This document shows, in pieces, positions 6,757 through 15,170 of a stretch of 15,944 bases of DNA. The DNA comes from Planctomycetaceae bacterium. GTDB lineage: Bacteria; Planctomycetota; Planctomycetia; Pirellulales; UBA1268. Position 1 is the stretch's first letter. Each line of letters opens with the position of its first letter. The notes below the pieces were generated by a model, which was given only the letters and a program-made list of their open reading frames with translations, did not search any database and had not been told where the DNA came from. The stretch is from NCBI GenBank assembly GCA_018694455.1, contig JABHNP010000282.1, positions 1-15,944 of the forward strand. Reading direction: 5' to 3'. Made by a program: the position numbers and the translations under genes.

Positions 6757-9700
6757 ATGGAAACAGACATATCAAAATCATTTACTCATCTTCATTGCCA
6801 CAGCCACTATAGTTTGCTGGATGGCGCGAGTTCTATTGATCGGCTCGTCCATCGTGCGAGTGAACTCGGGATGAACTCTTTAGCAATTACTGATCATGGA
6901 AACTTGCACGGCGCATTAGAGTTCTACAGTAAAGCCAAAAACGTTGGCCTGAATCCTATCATTGGCTACGAGGCATATATCGCACCAGGCAGTCGGTTTC
7001 AGAAGGATTCAGGAAGCCAAAAGGAGGCAAGCTATCACCTCACGTTACTCGCCCAAAACCGTACTGGGTTTGCGAATCTCTTGAAGCTTGCAACCAAAGC
7101 ATCGCTTGAGGGATTTTATTTCAAACCGCGGATAGATCGAGAAATACTTGCAGCTCATTCAGAAGGATTAATCTGTCTTTCAGGATGTCTTTCCAGTGAA
7201 TTCAGCCGGGCACTCATAGGATCATCTCGTGAGCAACAGGAGTCACTCAATCAGGGACGTCAGGTAGCAGGTTGGTTTCAGAAGCTTTTTGGTGATCGTT
7301 ATTTTATTGAGGTTCAGGACAACGGGTTGGATCTGCAGCGGCAGGTAACTGCAGCAGCAGTCGATCTCTCGAATGAAATGGGTATTCCGCCTGTTGCTAC
7401 TTGCGATTGTCACTACGTAAATCGTGAAGATGCTGAAGCTCAAGATATTTTACTTTGTGTGAACACGGGTCGATTTCGGAATGATGCATCGCGCATGCGA
7501 ATGGATTCAACGGAATTTTATCTGAAGAGTCCTTCGGAAATGTATGACTCGTTTACTGAGCATGATAGACAGTGGGTGAATAACGCGGTTGGGATGAGTC
7601 AACAAATTGCTGACTCGGTCTCTATTGAATTAGAGCTAGGCAAGCGTCATTTCCCTGGCTTTGACCTTCCATCAGGAACAACGGCTGCCGATGAGCTAAA
7701 GCGACTTTGTGTAGATGGATTGAGGGCACGGTATGCAGCAACAGACAAGCGATGGCGTGATGTCCCTGGTGGTGAGCTTCAATCGAATGTTGTAGGGCGT
7801 TTGGAAAGAGAACTTGATGTAATCAATACGCTTGGTTTTGCTAGTTACTTTCTCATTTGCTGGGACTTTGTTCGTCATGCTCGAGAAAAGGGTATTCCTG
7901 CCTCAGCGAGAGGGAGTGGCGTCGGTTCGCTGGTTGCTTATTCACTCTATCTCTCTCATGTTTGCCCGCTTGAGTACGACCTGCTCTTTGAGCGTTTTCT
8001 TGACGTGAGTCGCCTTGAAGCACCTGATATAGATATAGATTTTTGCAAGCAGAGACGCGGTGAGGTCATTGACTACGTAAAGCAGAAGTACGGTGAAGCA
8101 AACGTTGCACAGATTGGAACTTTTGGGACGCTTGCTGCTCGGGCAGCAATTCGAGATGTTGGTCGCGCTCTTGGGATTTCGATACCGCAGGTCGATAAGA
8201 TTGTTTCTCTGGTACCAGATCAACTGGGCATTTCCCTAGCAGAGGCAACGGCTCCGGGTTCTCAGCTCGCAGAGGCATGTGAAGCGGATGCTCAGGTCCG
8301 TGAGCTTGTTGACTTGGCGAGTCGCATTGAGGGACTTGCCCGTAATGTGGGCACGCATGCTGCTGCAGTTGTTATTGCTGATCAGCCACTATCTGAGTAC
8401 GTGCCGCTTCAAAGAGTGACTGGGAAAGAAGAAGTCATTACGCAGTGGTCCATGGGAGACGTCGAGCGAGCCGGCTTGATGAAAATGGACTTCCTTGGTC
8501 TTCGGTATCTTACGATTGTTACGAAGACGCTCGAAATCATCGAACGAACGCGAGGAGAAATTCTAGATCCGTTGGTGTTTCCCCTAGATGATGCTGAAAC
8601 TTTTGCACTTCTTTGTCGCGGGGAAACAAAGGGTATTTTTCAGCTAGAAAGTGGTGGTATTCGCGATCTCTTACAGCGGATGAAGCCAGATCACTTTCTA
8701 GACATTGTTGCAGTGAATGCTTTGTATCGCCCAGGCCCACTCGAAGGTGGCATGGTTGACGATTACGTCGCAGTGAAGCACGGGCGTCAGCAGGCAGAGT
8801 ATCCGCATCCTGTTATGAAAGATGTTCTTGAAGAAACTCATGGTGTCATGGTCTACCAAGAGCAAGTGATGCGAATTCTGGAACGCCTTGGTGGTATTGA
8901 ACTGTCGAGTGCATATACATGCATTAAGGCAATTAGCAAGAAAAAGTATGAAACCATTGCGGCATTTCGTGAGCAATTTGTTGCGGGGGCTGAAGAAAAA
9001 GGCCTTTCAAAAACGGAGGCTGCAAATCTCTTTAGCCTCATTGAAAAATTTGCGGGATATGGATTCAATAAAAGCCATTCAACAGCATATGCACTTCTAG
9101 CATGGCAAACGGCGTACCTCAAAACGCACTATCCTACTGAGTTTATGGCCGCCTTACTCACCGGTGATATTCCAGCCCGAAACTTTAAAAAGAAAGATTC
9201 GGTTGTCGAACACTTAGAGGACTGCCGACGGATGGAGATTCTAACCAATTCGCCAGATGTCAATACATCTGAAGCCGAGTTCGCAGCAAAAGAAGGCGAA
9301 ATTTTATTCGGTCTTTCTGCCATCAAAGGGTGTGGCAAACAGGCGGCAGAAGCCATTGTTCATGAGCGGGTGCGAAATGGTGATTACCGAGACCTTTTTG
9401 ATCTTTGTGGAAGAGTTGATGGCTCTGTAGTCAATAAGACGGCGCTCGAAAATTTGACAAAGGCTGGAGCCTTAGACAGTCTGCTTGGTCAACAGGAGCA
9501 TCGAGGAGCTTTATTTGCTGGCATAGAACGGGCGATTTCTTCTGGAGCTGCAAGGTTAGCAGACCGCCGAAGTGGACAGAAAAATTTGTTTGCGGCCTTC
9601 GAGGACGCTGAGCCGGAAGAAGAACCAGCTGCCGTTCTTCCTGAGGTGCCACCGTTTACAGACTTCGAGATGCGTTCGTTTGAAAAAGAAGTATTGGGTT

Positions 9701-10380
9701 ACTACGTCCACAGTCACCCATTGGCAGAGTACAAGTCTATTCTGCAGACGGTGTGTACTCACGGTTCAATGGATGTAGGCAATGCTAACCCGCGCAGTGA
9801 GGTTGTGATGGGTGGCCTGATTGGATCACTAAAGTTATCGAATACAAAACAACCAAGACCAGGGGCAACATATACCCGTTATGGGATGTTTGATCTTGAA
9901 GATATGCAGGGGCTTGTACGGAGCATCTGTTGGCCGGAAGAGTATGCAAGGCTTGGGGAGTTTCTATCGCAAGATGCTGTAGTAGTTGTTGCTGGGACAG
10001 TCGACAGACGTGCGGGTAGTGAGGAAACAAATCTTATTATTAACGATGTCATCCCGATTGCAGAAATCTGGAACCGACCAGTCAAATATATACATCTTAA
10101 AATATCCGAGAAAAAACACGATTGTGAAGTTCTCGATCAACTTAAAGAGTTGATAACACGTCATGCGGGCGAGACACCAGTCCGCATGATTATAGAACTG
10201 CTGGATGGGAGACGTGCATTGCTGGACGTTGATGGGCAGAGGGTAAAGTGGTCGGGTGAGCTACTGGACGAGATCGAGGGTTTGCTCGGGGCTGGGTCAG
10301 TTCGTGTGCAGACATCATTTGCTGGAAGCCGGCAAGATAATCGTAATTCCAAGAAGCGGCGGACATTCCAAAACACATGA
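6757..10380 (+). CDS. dnaE: DNA polymerase III alpha subunit
   Basis: The 1207-residue replicative polymerase catalytic subunit. Seen in order: PHP domain (about 9-230) with a complete set of metal ligands, namely H13, H15, D22, H47, E72, H94, C144, D217 and H219; polymerase core with ARGSGVGS at 384-391, PDIDIDFC with catalytic D424 and D426, and KMDFLGLR with D578; NVGTHAAAVVIAD from 530; GYGFNKSHSTAYALLAWQT in the fingers; helix-hairpin-helix region around 852-870; clamp-binding motif QKNLF at 941-945; OB-fold from about 1015 to 1095; and a C-terminal domain, slightly longer than usual and ending in a basic tail. No intein or frameshift is seen. Known: DnaE proteins with a full PHP site, such as the mycobacterial one, proofread with that domain. 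The ATG is supported by GGAAGAG at 6743-6749, seven bases upstream. It follows an FHA gene by 63 bases. Confidence 0.97.
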   Translation: METDISKSFTHLHCHSHYSLLDGASSIDRLVHRASELGMNSLAITDHGNLHGALEFYSKAKNVGLNPIIGYEAYIAPGSRFQKDSGSQKEASYHLTLLAQNRTGFANLLKLATKASLEGFYFKPRIDREILAAHSEGLICLSGCLSSEFSRALIGSSREQQESLNQGRQVAGWFQKLFGDRYFIEVQDNGLDLQRQVTAAAVDLSNEMGIPPVATCDCHYVNREDAEAQDILLCVNTGRFRNDASRMRMDSTEFYLKSPSEMYDSFTEHDRQWVNNAVGMSQQIADSVSIELELGKRHFPGFDLPSGTTAADELKRLCVDGLRARYAATDKRWRDVPGGELQSNVVGRLERELDVINTLGFASYFLICWDFVRHAREKGIPASARGSGVGSLVAYSLYLSHVCPLEYDLLFERFLDVSRLEAPDIDIDFCKQRRGEVIDYVKQKYGEANVAQIGTFGTLAARAAIRDVGRALGISIPQVDKIVSLVPDQLGISLAEATAPGSQLAEACEADAQVRELVDLASRIEGLARNVGTHAAAVVIADQPLSEYVPLQRVTGKEEVITQWSMGDVERAGLMKMDFLGLRYLTIVTKTLEIIERTRGEILDPLVFPLDDAETFALLCRGETKGIFQLESGGIRDLLQRMKPDHFLDIVAVNALYRPGPLEGGMVDDYVAVKHGRQQAEYPHPVMKDVLEETHGVMVYQEQVMRILERLGGIELSSAYTCIKAISKKKYETIAAFREQFVAGAEEKGLSKTEAANLFSLIEKFAGYGFNKSHSTAYALLAWQTAYLKTHYPTEFMAALLTGDIPARNFKKKDSVVEHLEDCRRMEILTNSPDVNTSEAEFAAKEGEILFGLSAIKGCGKQAAEAIVHERVRNGDYRDLFDLCGRVDGSVVNKTALENLTKAGALDSLLGQQEHRGALFAGIERAISSGAARLADRRSGQKNLFAAFEDAEPEEEPAAVLPEVPPFTDFEMRSFEKEVLGYYVHSHPLAEYKSILQTVCTHGSMDVGNANPRSEVVMGGLIGSLKLSNTKQPRPGATYTRYGMFDLEDMQGLVRSICWPEEYARLGEFLSQDAVVVVAGTVDRRAGSEETNLIINDVIPIAEIWNRPVKYIHLKISEKKHDCEVLDQLKELITRHAGETPVRMIIELLDGRRALLDVDGQRVKWSGELLDEIEGLLGAGSVRVQTSFAGSRQDNRNSKKRRTFQNT

Positions 10381-10441
10381 TTTTGCTGTGTCATTCACGA
10401 GATAAGACTATCGCTTACAAGCTCGTTCTCGAGATCAGAAG

Positions 10442-10470
10442 TTGCCTTTTTGTGTGGTGAGAATTGTATT
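10442..10470 (+). promoter_or_regulatory. Possible sigma-70-type promoter before the DUF1598 gene
   Basis: TTGCCT (10442-10447) and TGTATT (10465-10470) are spaced by 17 bases. Each matches the consensus in only four of six positions, so the call is weak. It would give a leader of about 135 bases ahead of the start at 10614. Confidence 0.25.
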
Positions 10471-10529
10471 GCGACGCAGTAAAACGCTATTTTTCTGAAA
10501 AAGCTCGCATTGCTCTAGGCTTTATTGGG

Positions 10530-10547
10530 GACTACTCTTCCGTAGTC
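10530..10547 (+). other. Leader hairpin upstream of the DUF1598 gene
   Basis: GACTAC (10530-10535) and GTAGTC (10542-10547) form a perfect six-base stem with a TCTTCC loop, flanked by GGG on both sides. No T tract follows. It lies in the 233-base gap after dnaE and 66 bases before the next start, so it may be a 5' leader structure. Confidence 0.35.
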
Positions 10548-10613
10548 GGGAATCTCCATGAGGTCCTGGCTGCTCAAAATCGTTTCCCGTTATTCCCTTA
10601 GAGGGAGTTTTCT

Positions 10614-12125
10614 ATGCAAACTTTTATCCGCCGCGTGTCACGGATTTTTGTTTTCTTTAATAAGCTTTGCTTGGCTGGTGCACTGATCTGTGCAATGGTC
10701 TTTCCGGTTACAGCGAATGCCCAGCAGCAGGGCGGTGGGCAGCAAGGTGGTGGGCAACAAGGTGGCGGACAGCAAGGCGGTGGACAGCAAGGCGGCGGAC
10801 AACAAGGCGGTGGACAGCAAGGCGGTGGTACAGGTAGCCAGGCGGGAGGGTCAGGTATTGTTGTTGATCCTCAAGGGGTGCTACGAGTTCTGACTATGTC
10901 AGATTCAAAGCTCAATAGAATTCGCCAGCAGTCAAGCGTCGAGCAACTTCCTAGAAATCTTCGCCGTCACTCAAAATTACGAAAGATTGCGTTAGGACGA
11001 CTCGAAGCAAATCTTACTAATGCTCTTGAGTCCGGTAATGAACTTCCAGACGAAATTACTAACCTCGCTGGTCTTACGCAAATACGATACGTCTTTGTGT
11101 ATCCAGCAACCTCTGATAAGCCCGGAGAGATAGTTCTTGCTGGCCCTGCGGAGCCTTGGGTAGAAGATAGTTTTGGTCGATCAATCGGTATCAAGTCGGA
11201 AGCACCTACTGTTCAGCTCGAAGACTTGGTTGCTGCACTTCGTGTTTTTCCACCTGGTCAGCCGTCCGATACGTTGGTCGGCTGTTCGATAGATCCGACA
11301 CAAGAAGGCTTGGCTAGTATGCAGGCCTATCTTCAGCGCATTGGAACAGTGAATCCACAAGGAACCGAAGGCGGGATTGTGCGTGGACTACGTGAAGCTC
11401 TTGGCCCACAGACAGTCACAGTACAAGGCGTTTCACCTCATACTCACTTTGCGCAGGTTCTCGTTGAGGCCGACTATCGCATGAAACTCATCGGCATTGG
11501 TCTGGAGAAACCACCCGTCAGGATGAGTACATGGATTGATCTCACATCGGCAGGCAGCGTTGCAAAAAATGCATTACAGCGCTGGTTTTTTACTCCCAAC
11601 TACGAGTGTCTTAAAGTCAGTGAGGATGATTTGGCAATTGAACTTGTTGGTGACGGGGTCAAGCTCATTGGGGCGGATGAGATGGTGTTGCCTAATGGTC
11701 GAAGAATAAGCTCTCAACAGCCAAGTCGTGCTAGTAAATTATTTACCCAAGCTTTTACCTTGAAATATCCAGAAATTGCTCGGCAGCATCCAGTCTATGC
11801 TCAGTTAAAGACTTTAATTGATTTAGCAGTAGTAGCAGCGTACCTTCAGGAGCATGGTGCATACGAGAGTACTGAATGGTCAGCAAGTAGTCTGCTGGAC
11901 GAAGGTGTGTATCCGATCGAACGGTTTGTTGCTCCACAAAAAATTGATTGTGCAGTGAATGCAGTTCGACGAGGCAGCCGATTACTGACTCCAATCGGTG
12001 GTGGTGTTGTCATCATGCCACGGGAATCATTTGCACGAGAAAATTTGCAAATAGATGAGACCGGTACTCTTTACGAACAGCATAACAGTCTGAAAATTCC
12101 AGTGGATAGCTGGTACTGGGATTAA
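10614..12125 (+). CDS. DUF1598 domain secreted protein with QQGGG repeats
   Basis: A 503-residue exported protein of unknown function. Seen: a signal peptide with basic start (MQTFIRRVSRIF), hydrophobic core and a likely cut after TANA (residue 36); then a low-complexity linker of seven QQGGG units (38-72) and a TGSQAGGSG tail. The globular part follows. Its best conserved stretch, about 256-302, contains RGLREALGPQTVTVQG and LVEADYRMKLIG, which I recognise as the DUF1598 signature found almost only in planctomycetes. Near the C-terminus come a helix-rich segment (about 375-440) and a strand-rich end finishing VDSWYWD. The start is supported by GAGGGAG at 10601-10607, six bases upstream. It converges with the porin gene, whose stop is only 20 bases away. 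The role is unknown; the location is periplasmic or extracellular by inference. Confidence 0.88.
   Translation: MQTFIRRVSRIFVFFNKLCLAGALICAMVFPVTANAQQQGGGQQGGGQQGGGQQGGGQQGGGQQGGGQQGGGTGSQAGGSGIVVDPQGVLRVLTMSDSKLNRIRQQSSVEQLPRNLRRHSKLRKIALGRLEANLTNALESGNELPDEITNLAGLTQIRYVFVYPATSDKPGEIVLAGPAEPWVEDSFGRSIGIKSEAPTVQLEDLVAALRVFPPGQPSDTLVGCSIDPTQEGLASMQAYLQRIGTVNPQGTEGGIVRGLREALGPQTVTVQGVSPHTHFAQVLVEADYRMKLIGIGLEKPPVRMSTWIDLTSAGSVAKNALQRWFFTPNYECLKVSEDDLAIELVGDGVKLIGADEMVLPNGRRISSQQPSRASKLFTQAFTLKYPEIARQHPVYAQLKTLIDLAVVAAYLQEHGAYESTEWSASSLLDEGVYPIERFVAPQKIDCAVNAVRRGSRLLTPIGGGVVIMPRESFARENLQIDETGTLYEQHNSLKIPVDSWYWD
10725..10829 (+). repeat. Seven tandem 15-bp units coding QQGGG
   Basis: Seven copies of a 15-base unit of the form CARCARGGNGGNGGN lie end to end in frame, just past the signal peptide of the DUF1598 protein. 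Copies differ only at wobble positions. Because the unit is five codons, gain or loss of copies would alter linker length without shifting the frame. Confidence 0.95.
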
Positions 12126-12145
12126 GTACATCGCTGTTGTGGGTG

Positions 12146-13576
12146 TTAGAACTGCCAGATTATATCAAGGCCGGCGTAGAACTGTGCAAGTTGGTTACCG
12201 CCAGTTCCCACTCCTTGGCCTAGGGGTTTGCCGTACGGGCGCGGTGTTGAAATAGTGTTTGGTGAAAACCAGTCATATCGAATTTCAGGGCGAATCACCC
12301 AGTTATTATTTGGGTACCAGTTTAGGCCTAATGTTAATTCCCAGAATGTCCCGTCAAATCCCTCTGCCCAGAAGCCTGGGTTACCTGGCTGCCCCTCATT
12401 ACGAAGTGGAGCAGAAACAATGTAGCCGTTGTTATCACGGAAATATTCAAGGCGAACGCCTCCCTCCCATTGAGGACTGAATTCCCAAAAGAGATAGTTT
12501 CCAAATGAATACCATTGAGCCGTCCCGGCTTGTTGACCGACATTTCCCGGGGCAACATTCGCATTGAACTGCCATGCATTGTCATTTTGGAAGACATAGA
12601 TGAGGCGATCGCTTAGTCGGTTTGTATAAACAGTACTTACTAATGTTCGATTGCCAACAAGTGAGCCGTCTGCAGGATCTCTGCTAATTGTTGAGATCTC
12701 ATTACCACTTGTCGTCATGATCGAGAGAGTTTGTGTTTTATCACTACTTTGTATATTAATGCCGCCAAGAAAACTTGAGGTATCACTGGCCCCAGGGTAG
12801 TTGGGATTGAGAATACGAAATGCTCCAGTTGTGGGCTGGCCATCAAAAAAGTTATTCCACCCCGTTGTAATACCCGCAAAAATTGTGGTTTGATCTGTTG
12901 GTTGCCACGATCCTAGAAAGCCCGTAAATGTGAATGGTGAGAACTGCATTGCGAACGAGTGCGAATAAAAAAAGTTTCCGATTGCAGGAACTTCTTCAAA
13001 TCCAAGAATGCTATAAAAGTGTCCAAATCGAAGAGTGACGTCATGATATGCAACATCTGCGTAGAATTGAGGTAGTGCTAGCCCATAGTCTTTTGAAAAT
13101 CCCCAAGCAGCAATATTTTCAATTCCAAGTGGTTGGAGTGGTTCGGCATCTAGACCGAGAGCGGTGGTATAGAAAAAGTCGGTGCCAAACAAAATGTCGA
13201 CACGGCCGCCAAGGTCCCAGCCCGATGCTCCATCGGCTTCATTCTCTGCCACAAAGTACAGTTGGTTTAGCTGTCCTTGCCAGTTTCTATCTCCAAGGGT
13301 AATGGGTCCGTTGAATGGTGCGCCCCAATTATTTCCGCCCAGCCCATACTCAATCCAACCGTAGAGGTAGATTTCTTGACTTTTTAGGCCGGGTAAATCA
13401 AGGCGTCGGTCTGGGCCACTTCTATAATCAGTTCTTTCCCATGCCTCGCGTGTGTCTTCCGGCCGCACGTCTGATTGTGGCGGTGGCTGTGCCCTAACTA
13501 CGGTAGTTGAAATACCTGTAGTCATGAAAAGGGCAAAAGAAAATTGAGCTAGGTTCCCCACTTTCCATGTCACCAT
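12146..13576 (-). CDS. BBP2/OmpL-like outer-membrane beta-barrel porin
   Basis: A 476-residue outer-membrane protein. Seen: a signal peptide (residues 1-29, cut after VVRA), a short polar Pro-rich segment, then many alternating aromatic/Gly strands such as IYLYGWIEYGLGGN, LYFVAENE, WDLGGRVDILFGTD, VTLRFGHFYSILGFE and WELTLGLNWYPNNNWVIRPEIRYDW. The protein ends in a strand finishing in Phe (YAGLDIIWQF), the usual C-terminal signal for outer-membrane insertion. Known: this pattern, with 'G(H/R)FYS..GFE.vp', fits the putative beta-barrel porin-2 (OmpL-like) family abundant in planctomycetes; the transported solute is unknown. The ATG has GGGG eight bases upstream. The 142 bases before it hold the terminator of the lipoprotein gene and a perfect TTGACA. 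Confidence 0.9.
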   Translation of the reverse strand: MVTWKVGNLAQFSFALFMTTGISTTVVRAQPPPQSDVRPEDTREAWERTDYRSGPDRRLDLPGLKSQEIYLYGWIEYGLGGNNWGAPFNGPITLGDRNWQGQLNQLYFVAENEADGASGWDLGGRVDILFGTDFFYTTALGLDAEPLQPLGIENIAAWGFSKDYGLALPQFYADVAYHDVTLRFGHFYSILGFEEVPAIGNFFYSHSFAMQFSPFTFTGFLGSWQPTDQTTIFAGITTGWNNFFDGQPTTGAFRILNPNYPGASDTSSFLGGINIQSSDKTQTLSIMTTSGNEISTISRDPADGSLVGNRTLVSTVYTNRLSDRLIYVFQNDNAWQFNANVAPGNVGQQAGTAQWYSFGNYLFWEFSPQWEGGVRLEYFRDNNGYIVSAPLRNEGQPGNPGFWAEGFDGTFWELTLGLNWYPNNNWVIRPEIRYDWFSPNTISTPRPYGKPLGQGVGTGGNQLAQFYAGLDIIWQF

Positions 13577-13686
13577 TACAGATACCCCACTTCGACGCTG
13601 CGGTCTAATTGCCGCTGCTCTTCATTACAGATCGTTGTCAGTCGGAAGATTGAAATAGGACTGGTAAAACACCCGGTATGTAATCC

Positions 13687-13715
13687 GTAGACCGCCTATC
13701 TTCTGGAACTGTCAA
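13687..13715 (-). promoter_or_regulatory. Possible promoter of the porin gene
   Basis: On the minus strand a perfect TTGACA (13715-13710) is followed 17 bases later by GTCTAC (13692-13687), a poor -10. It overlaps the tail of the lipoprotein terminator. Only the -35 is convincing. Confidence 0.25.
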
Positions 13716-13732
13716 AAGCTACTGTCGTAGCT
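13713..13732 (-). terminator. Short hairpin overlapping the lipoprotein stop
   Basis: On the minus strand AGCTAC and GTAGCT pair perfectly around a GACA loop and are followed directly by TTTTGAC. The TAG stop of the lipoprotein gene lies inside the stem. The stem and T tract are both short, so this is a modest intrinsic terminator for the pilin-lipoprotein pair. Confidence 0.45.
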
Positions 13733-14048
13733 GGTCTTTCAGCAGTAGTACGCATTTTTTTTCGGCTTCATTGTAATTTCCCCTGTGGCATTCCTCGAGA
13801 AGCGATGTGAGGATTTCTTCTAGATCGGGGGAAACTTTTCCTGCGACCATATCCTGTCTGATCGCTTCTCCAACAGCATCAAGCCGTTCTTTGTTTTTTG
13901 TATTGGCTGCTGTTCGGATGCCTTGAATGAGCTTAAGTTGTTCTGGTGGAAGCTGTGGATATGGCCTTCTACAACCACTCATGAAGAAAAAAAACAGAAC
14001 GAATACCGAAATACAGAGTCTTGAGGGCATTGACGTTCTTGTGAGCAT
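13719..14048 (-). CDS. Small lipoprotein coupled to pseudopilin
   Basis: A 109-residue predicted lipoprotein. Seen: a short N-terminus with Arg, a hydrophobic core (LCISVFVLFFFFMSGC) and a lipobox M-S-G-C with the acceptor Cys at residue 26. The mature part is a charged, mostly helical domain (about 35-109) with no family I recognise. The start was set at the ATG at 14048, whose A is the last base of the pilin stop (TGATG), with AGGAG seven bases upstream; the GTG codons at 14054 and 14051 sit too close to that site. The one-base overlap predicts translational coupling with the pilin gene, so the two are likely made together. Known: DUF1559 pilin genes in planctomycetes are often followed by a small lipoprotein. 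Its exact role is unknown. Confidence 0.8.
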   Translation of the reverse strand: MLTRTSMPSRLCISVFVLFFFFMSGCRRPYPQLPPEQLKLIQGIRTAANTKNKERLDAVGEAIRQDMVAGKVSPDLEEILTSLLEECHRGNYNEAEKKCVLLLKDQLRQ

Positions 14049-15046
14049 CACCACGCTCCTGATGTGACTACTTCACCACCAGCAACACTAGAAACGTCAC
14101 GCCATACGTCTTGATTGATAAATTCTGAAACAAATCTCACCGAGCCATCACCATTCACAACGTTGGCCCCTCCAGGGTGATCCGCATACATCTGACAGAC
14201 ATGACTTGCGGGGCTGTTCGGTGGATGAATTACTTCAAATCCGTAGACGGCGGTTTCAGCTGCTGCCGGTCCACTGTGTACGAGAACAAGTGTCGCTGCA
14301 TAATCAGCTGCTGTTCCGATACGATCTGCAAATTGTTGTGTCGGATGGCTTGCACCACCTGGAACAATACCGGCCCAAGATTTCTCCGATAAGCTTGAGG
14401 TGTGTTCACCTAAGAAAACAGTTGTCGACATGCCATCAGTCACATTTTTGTTACGAGTGGCAGAGTTTCGATAAAGGGGGCCATTAGAAATGGTAGTCCA
14501 AGAAGATGGCGGAGGATTCATGCCCCAAGGTTCTTCATGCCCAGCGTTAGCAACATAATGTGAACGACCGAGTTGAATACCGCCGGCAAGAGGAATTCCA
14601 TCAATATCTTTCACTGTAAATGATCCCCTTTCTCCAGCAGAAGAAGGGCACAGGAAAAACTGAAATTGTTGAGATATGAGACTACGGTTCGTTGCATGAA
14701 GCATGCCTAAACTTGCATCACTAACATTCGCATAGTTATTCGCGATGGCACTCGCTTCAAGGTAGGGAGCCAACTGAAGTCCCCAACCTGTTCCGGGGGC
14801 TGCATCGAATGTACTAACGTCACGATCATTTCGTGTTGTGTCAGAGAGGTATCCCGCAGGAAATTGCCGCCTTGCTGATTCATGACTGTGCATTGCAAGC
14901 ATGATTTGTCGTAAGTTGGAGCCACATTGCATTCGTCGTGCACTTTCTCGTGCCTGCTGTACTGAAGGTAAGAGAAGGCCAACAAGTACGCCGACAATGG
15001 CAATAACAACAAGTAACTCAATAAGTGTAAACCCGGAGCGTTTCAT
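14048..15046 (-). CDS. DUF1559 pseudopilin, type II secretion/pilin-like
   Basis: A 332-residue protein with an N-terminal prepilin signal. Seen: MKRSG then FTLIELLVVIAIVGVLVG, so prepilin peptidase would cut after G5 and methylate F6; E10 is the conserved glutamate for assembly. The helical region runs into QQARESARRMQC. The remainder is the DUF1559 domain, with GWGLQLAPYLE and FFLCPSS. At the C-terminus is the H-X9-DG motif (H290, D300, G301), which marks this planctomycete family. Known: these are exported pseudopilin-like proteins present in many copies per planctomycete genome, with functions mostly undefined. The start is set at 15046 because the prepilin signal follows at once; an in-frame ATG nine bases upstream (15055) is possible, and neither has a strong ribosome binding site. 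It overlaps the lipoprotein start by one base. Confidence 0.92.
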   Translation of the reverse strand: MKRSGFTLIELLVVIAIVGVLVGLLLPSVQQARESARRMQCGSNLRQIMLAMHSHESARRQFPAGYLSDTTRNDRDVSTFDAAPGTGWGLQLAPYLEASAIANNYANVSDASLGMLHATNRSLISQQFQFFLCPSSAGERGSFTVKDIDGIPLAGGIQLGRSHYVANAGHEEPWGMNPPPSSWTTISNGPLYRNSATRNKNVTDGMSTTVFLGEHTSSLSEKSWAGIVPGGASHPTQQFADRIGTAADYAATLVLVHSGPAAAETAVYGFEVIHPPNSPASHVCQMYADHPGGANVVNGDGSVRFVSEFINQDVWRDVSSVAGGEVVTSGAW

Positions 15047-15091
15047 AGAATCCATGAGAAAAAGAGCTAAAAGCCTACACAATTTAGGTTA

Positions 15092-15111
15092 GTCAAAAAA
15101 ATAGTTTTGAC
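15092..15111. repeat. A+T-rich inverted repeat before the pilin gene
   Basis: GTCAAAA (15092-15098) and TTTTGAC (15105-15111) are exact reverse complements around six bases, about 46-65 bases upstream of the pilin start. The position suits an operator. As a hairpin it would be weak, and no T tract follows it closely enough for a terminator. Confidence 0.35.
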
Positions 15112-15116
15112 AACTC

Positions 15117-15151
15117 AAAATCTCGGAAAGATATATTTCTTTGATTCCGAG
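15117..15151 (-). terminator. Probable terminator after argF
   Basis: On the minus strand, 20 bases past the argF stop, CTCGG pairs with CCGAG and AAAGA pairs with TCTTT around an AATATA loop, with a four-base bulge (AATC) on the 5' arm; ATTTTG follows. It would separate argF from the pilin gene. Confidence 0.5.
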
Positions 15152-15170
15152 CATTTTCCGTGAGAAAGAC

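Noticed and set aside
6757..10380. Intein or insertion in dnaE
   Set aside because: At 1207 residues the length is near normal, and the conserved motifs follow each other without an interrupting splicing domain.
7243..10394. Many minus-strand ORFs of 60-93 codons opposite dnaE
   Set aside because: They are shadows of the dnaE reading frame, with no start signals and no protein-like features.
10725..10829. CRISPR-like or other non-coding repeat array
   Set aside because: Units are contiguous without spacers, vary only at third codon positions and lie in frame within a secreted protein.
12126..12145. Bidirectional terminator between the DUF1598 and porin genes
   Set aside because: The 20-base gap contains no inverted repeat with T tract on either strand.
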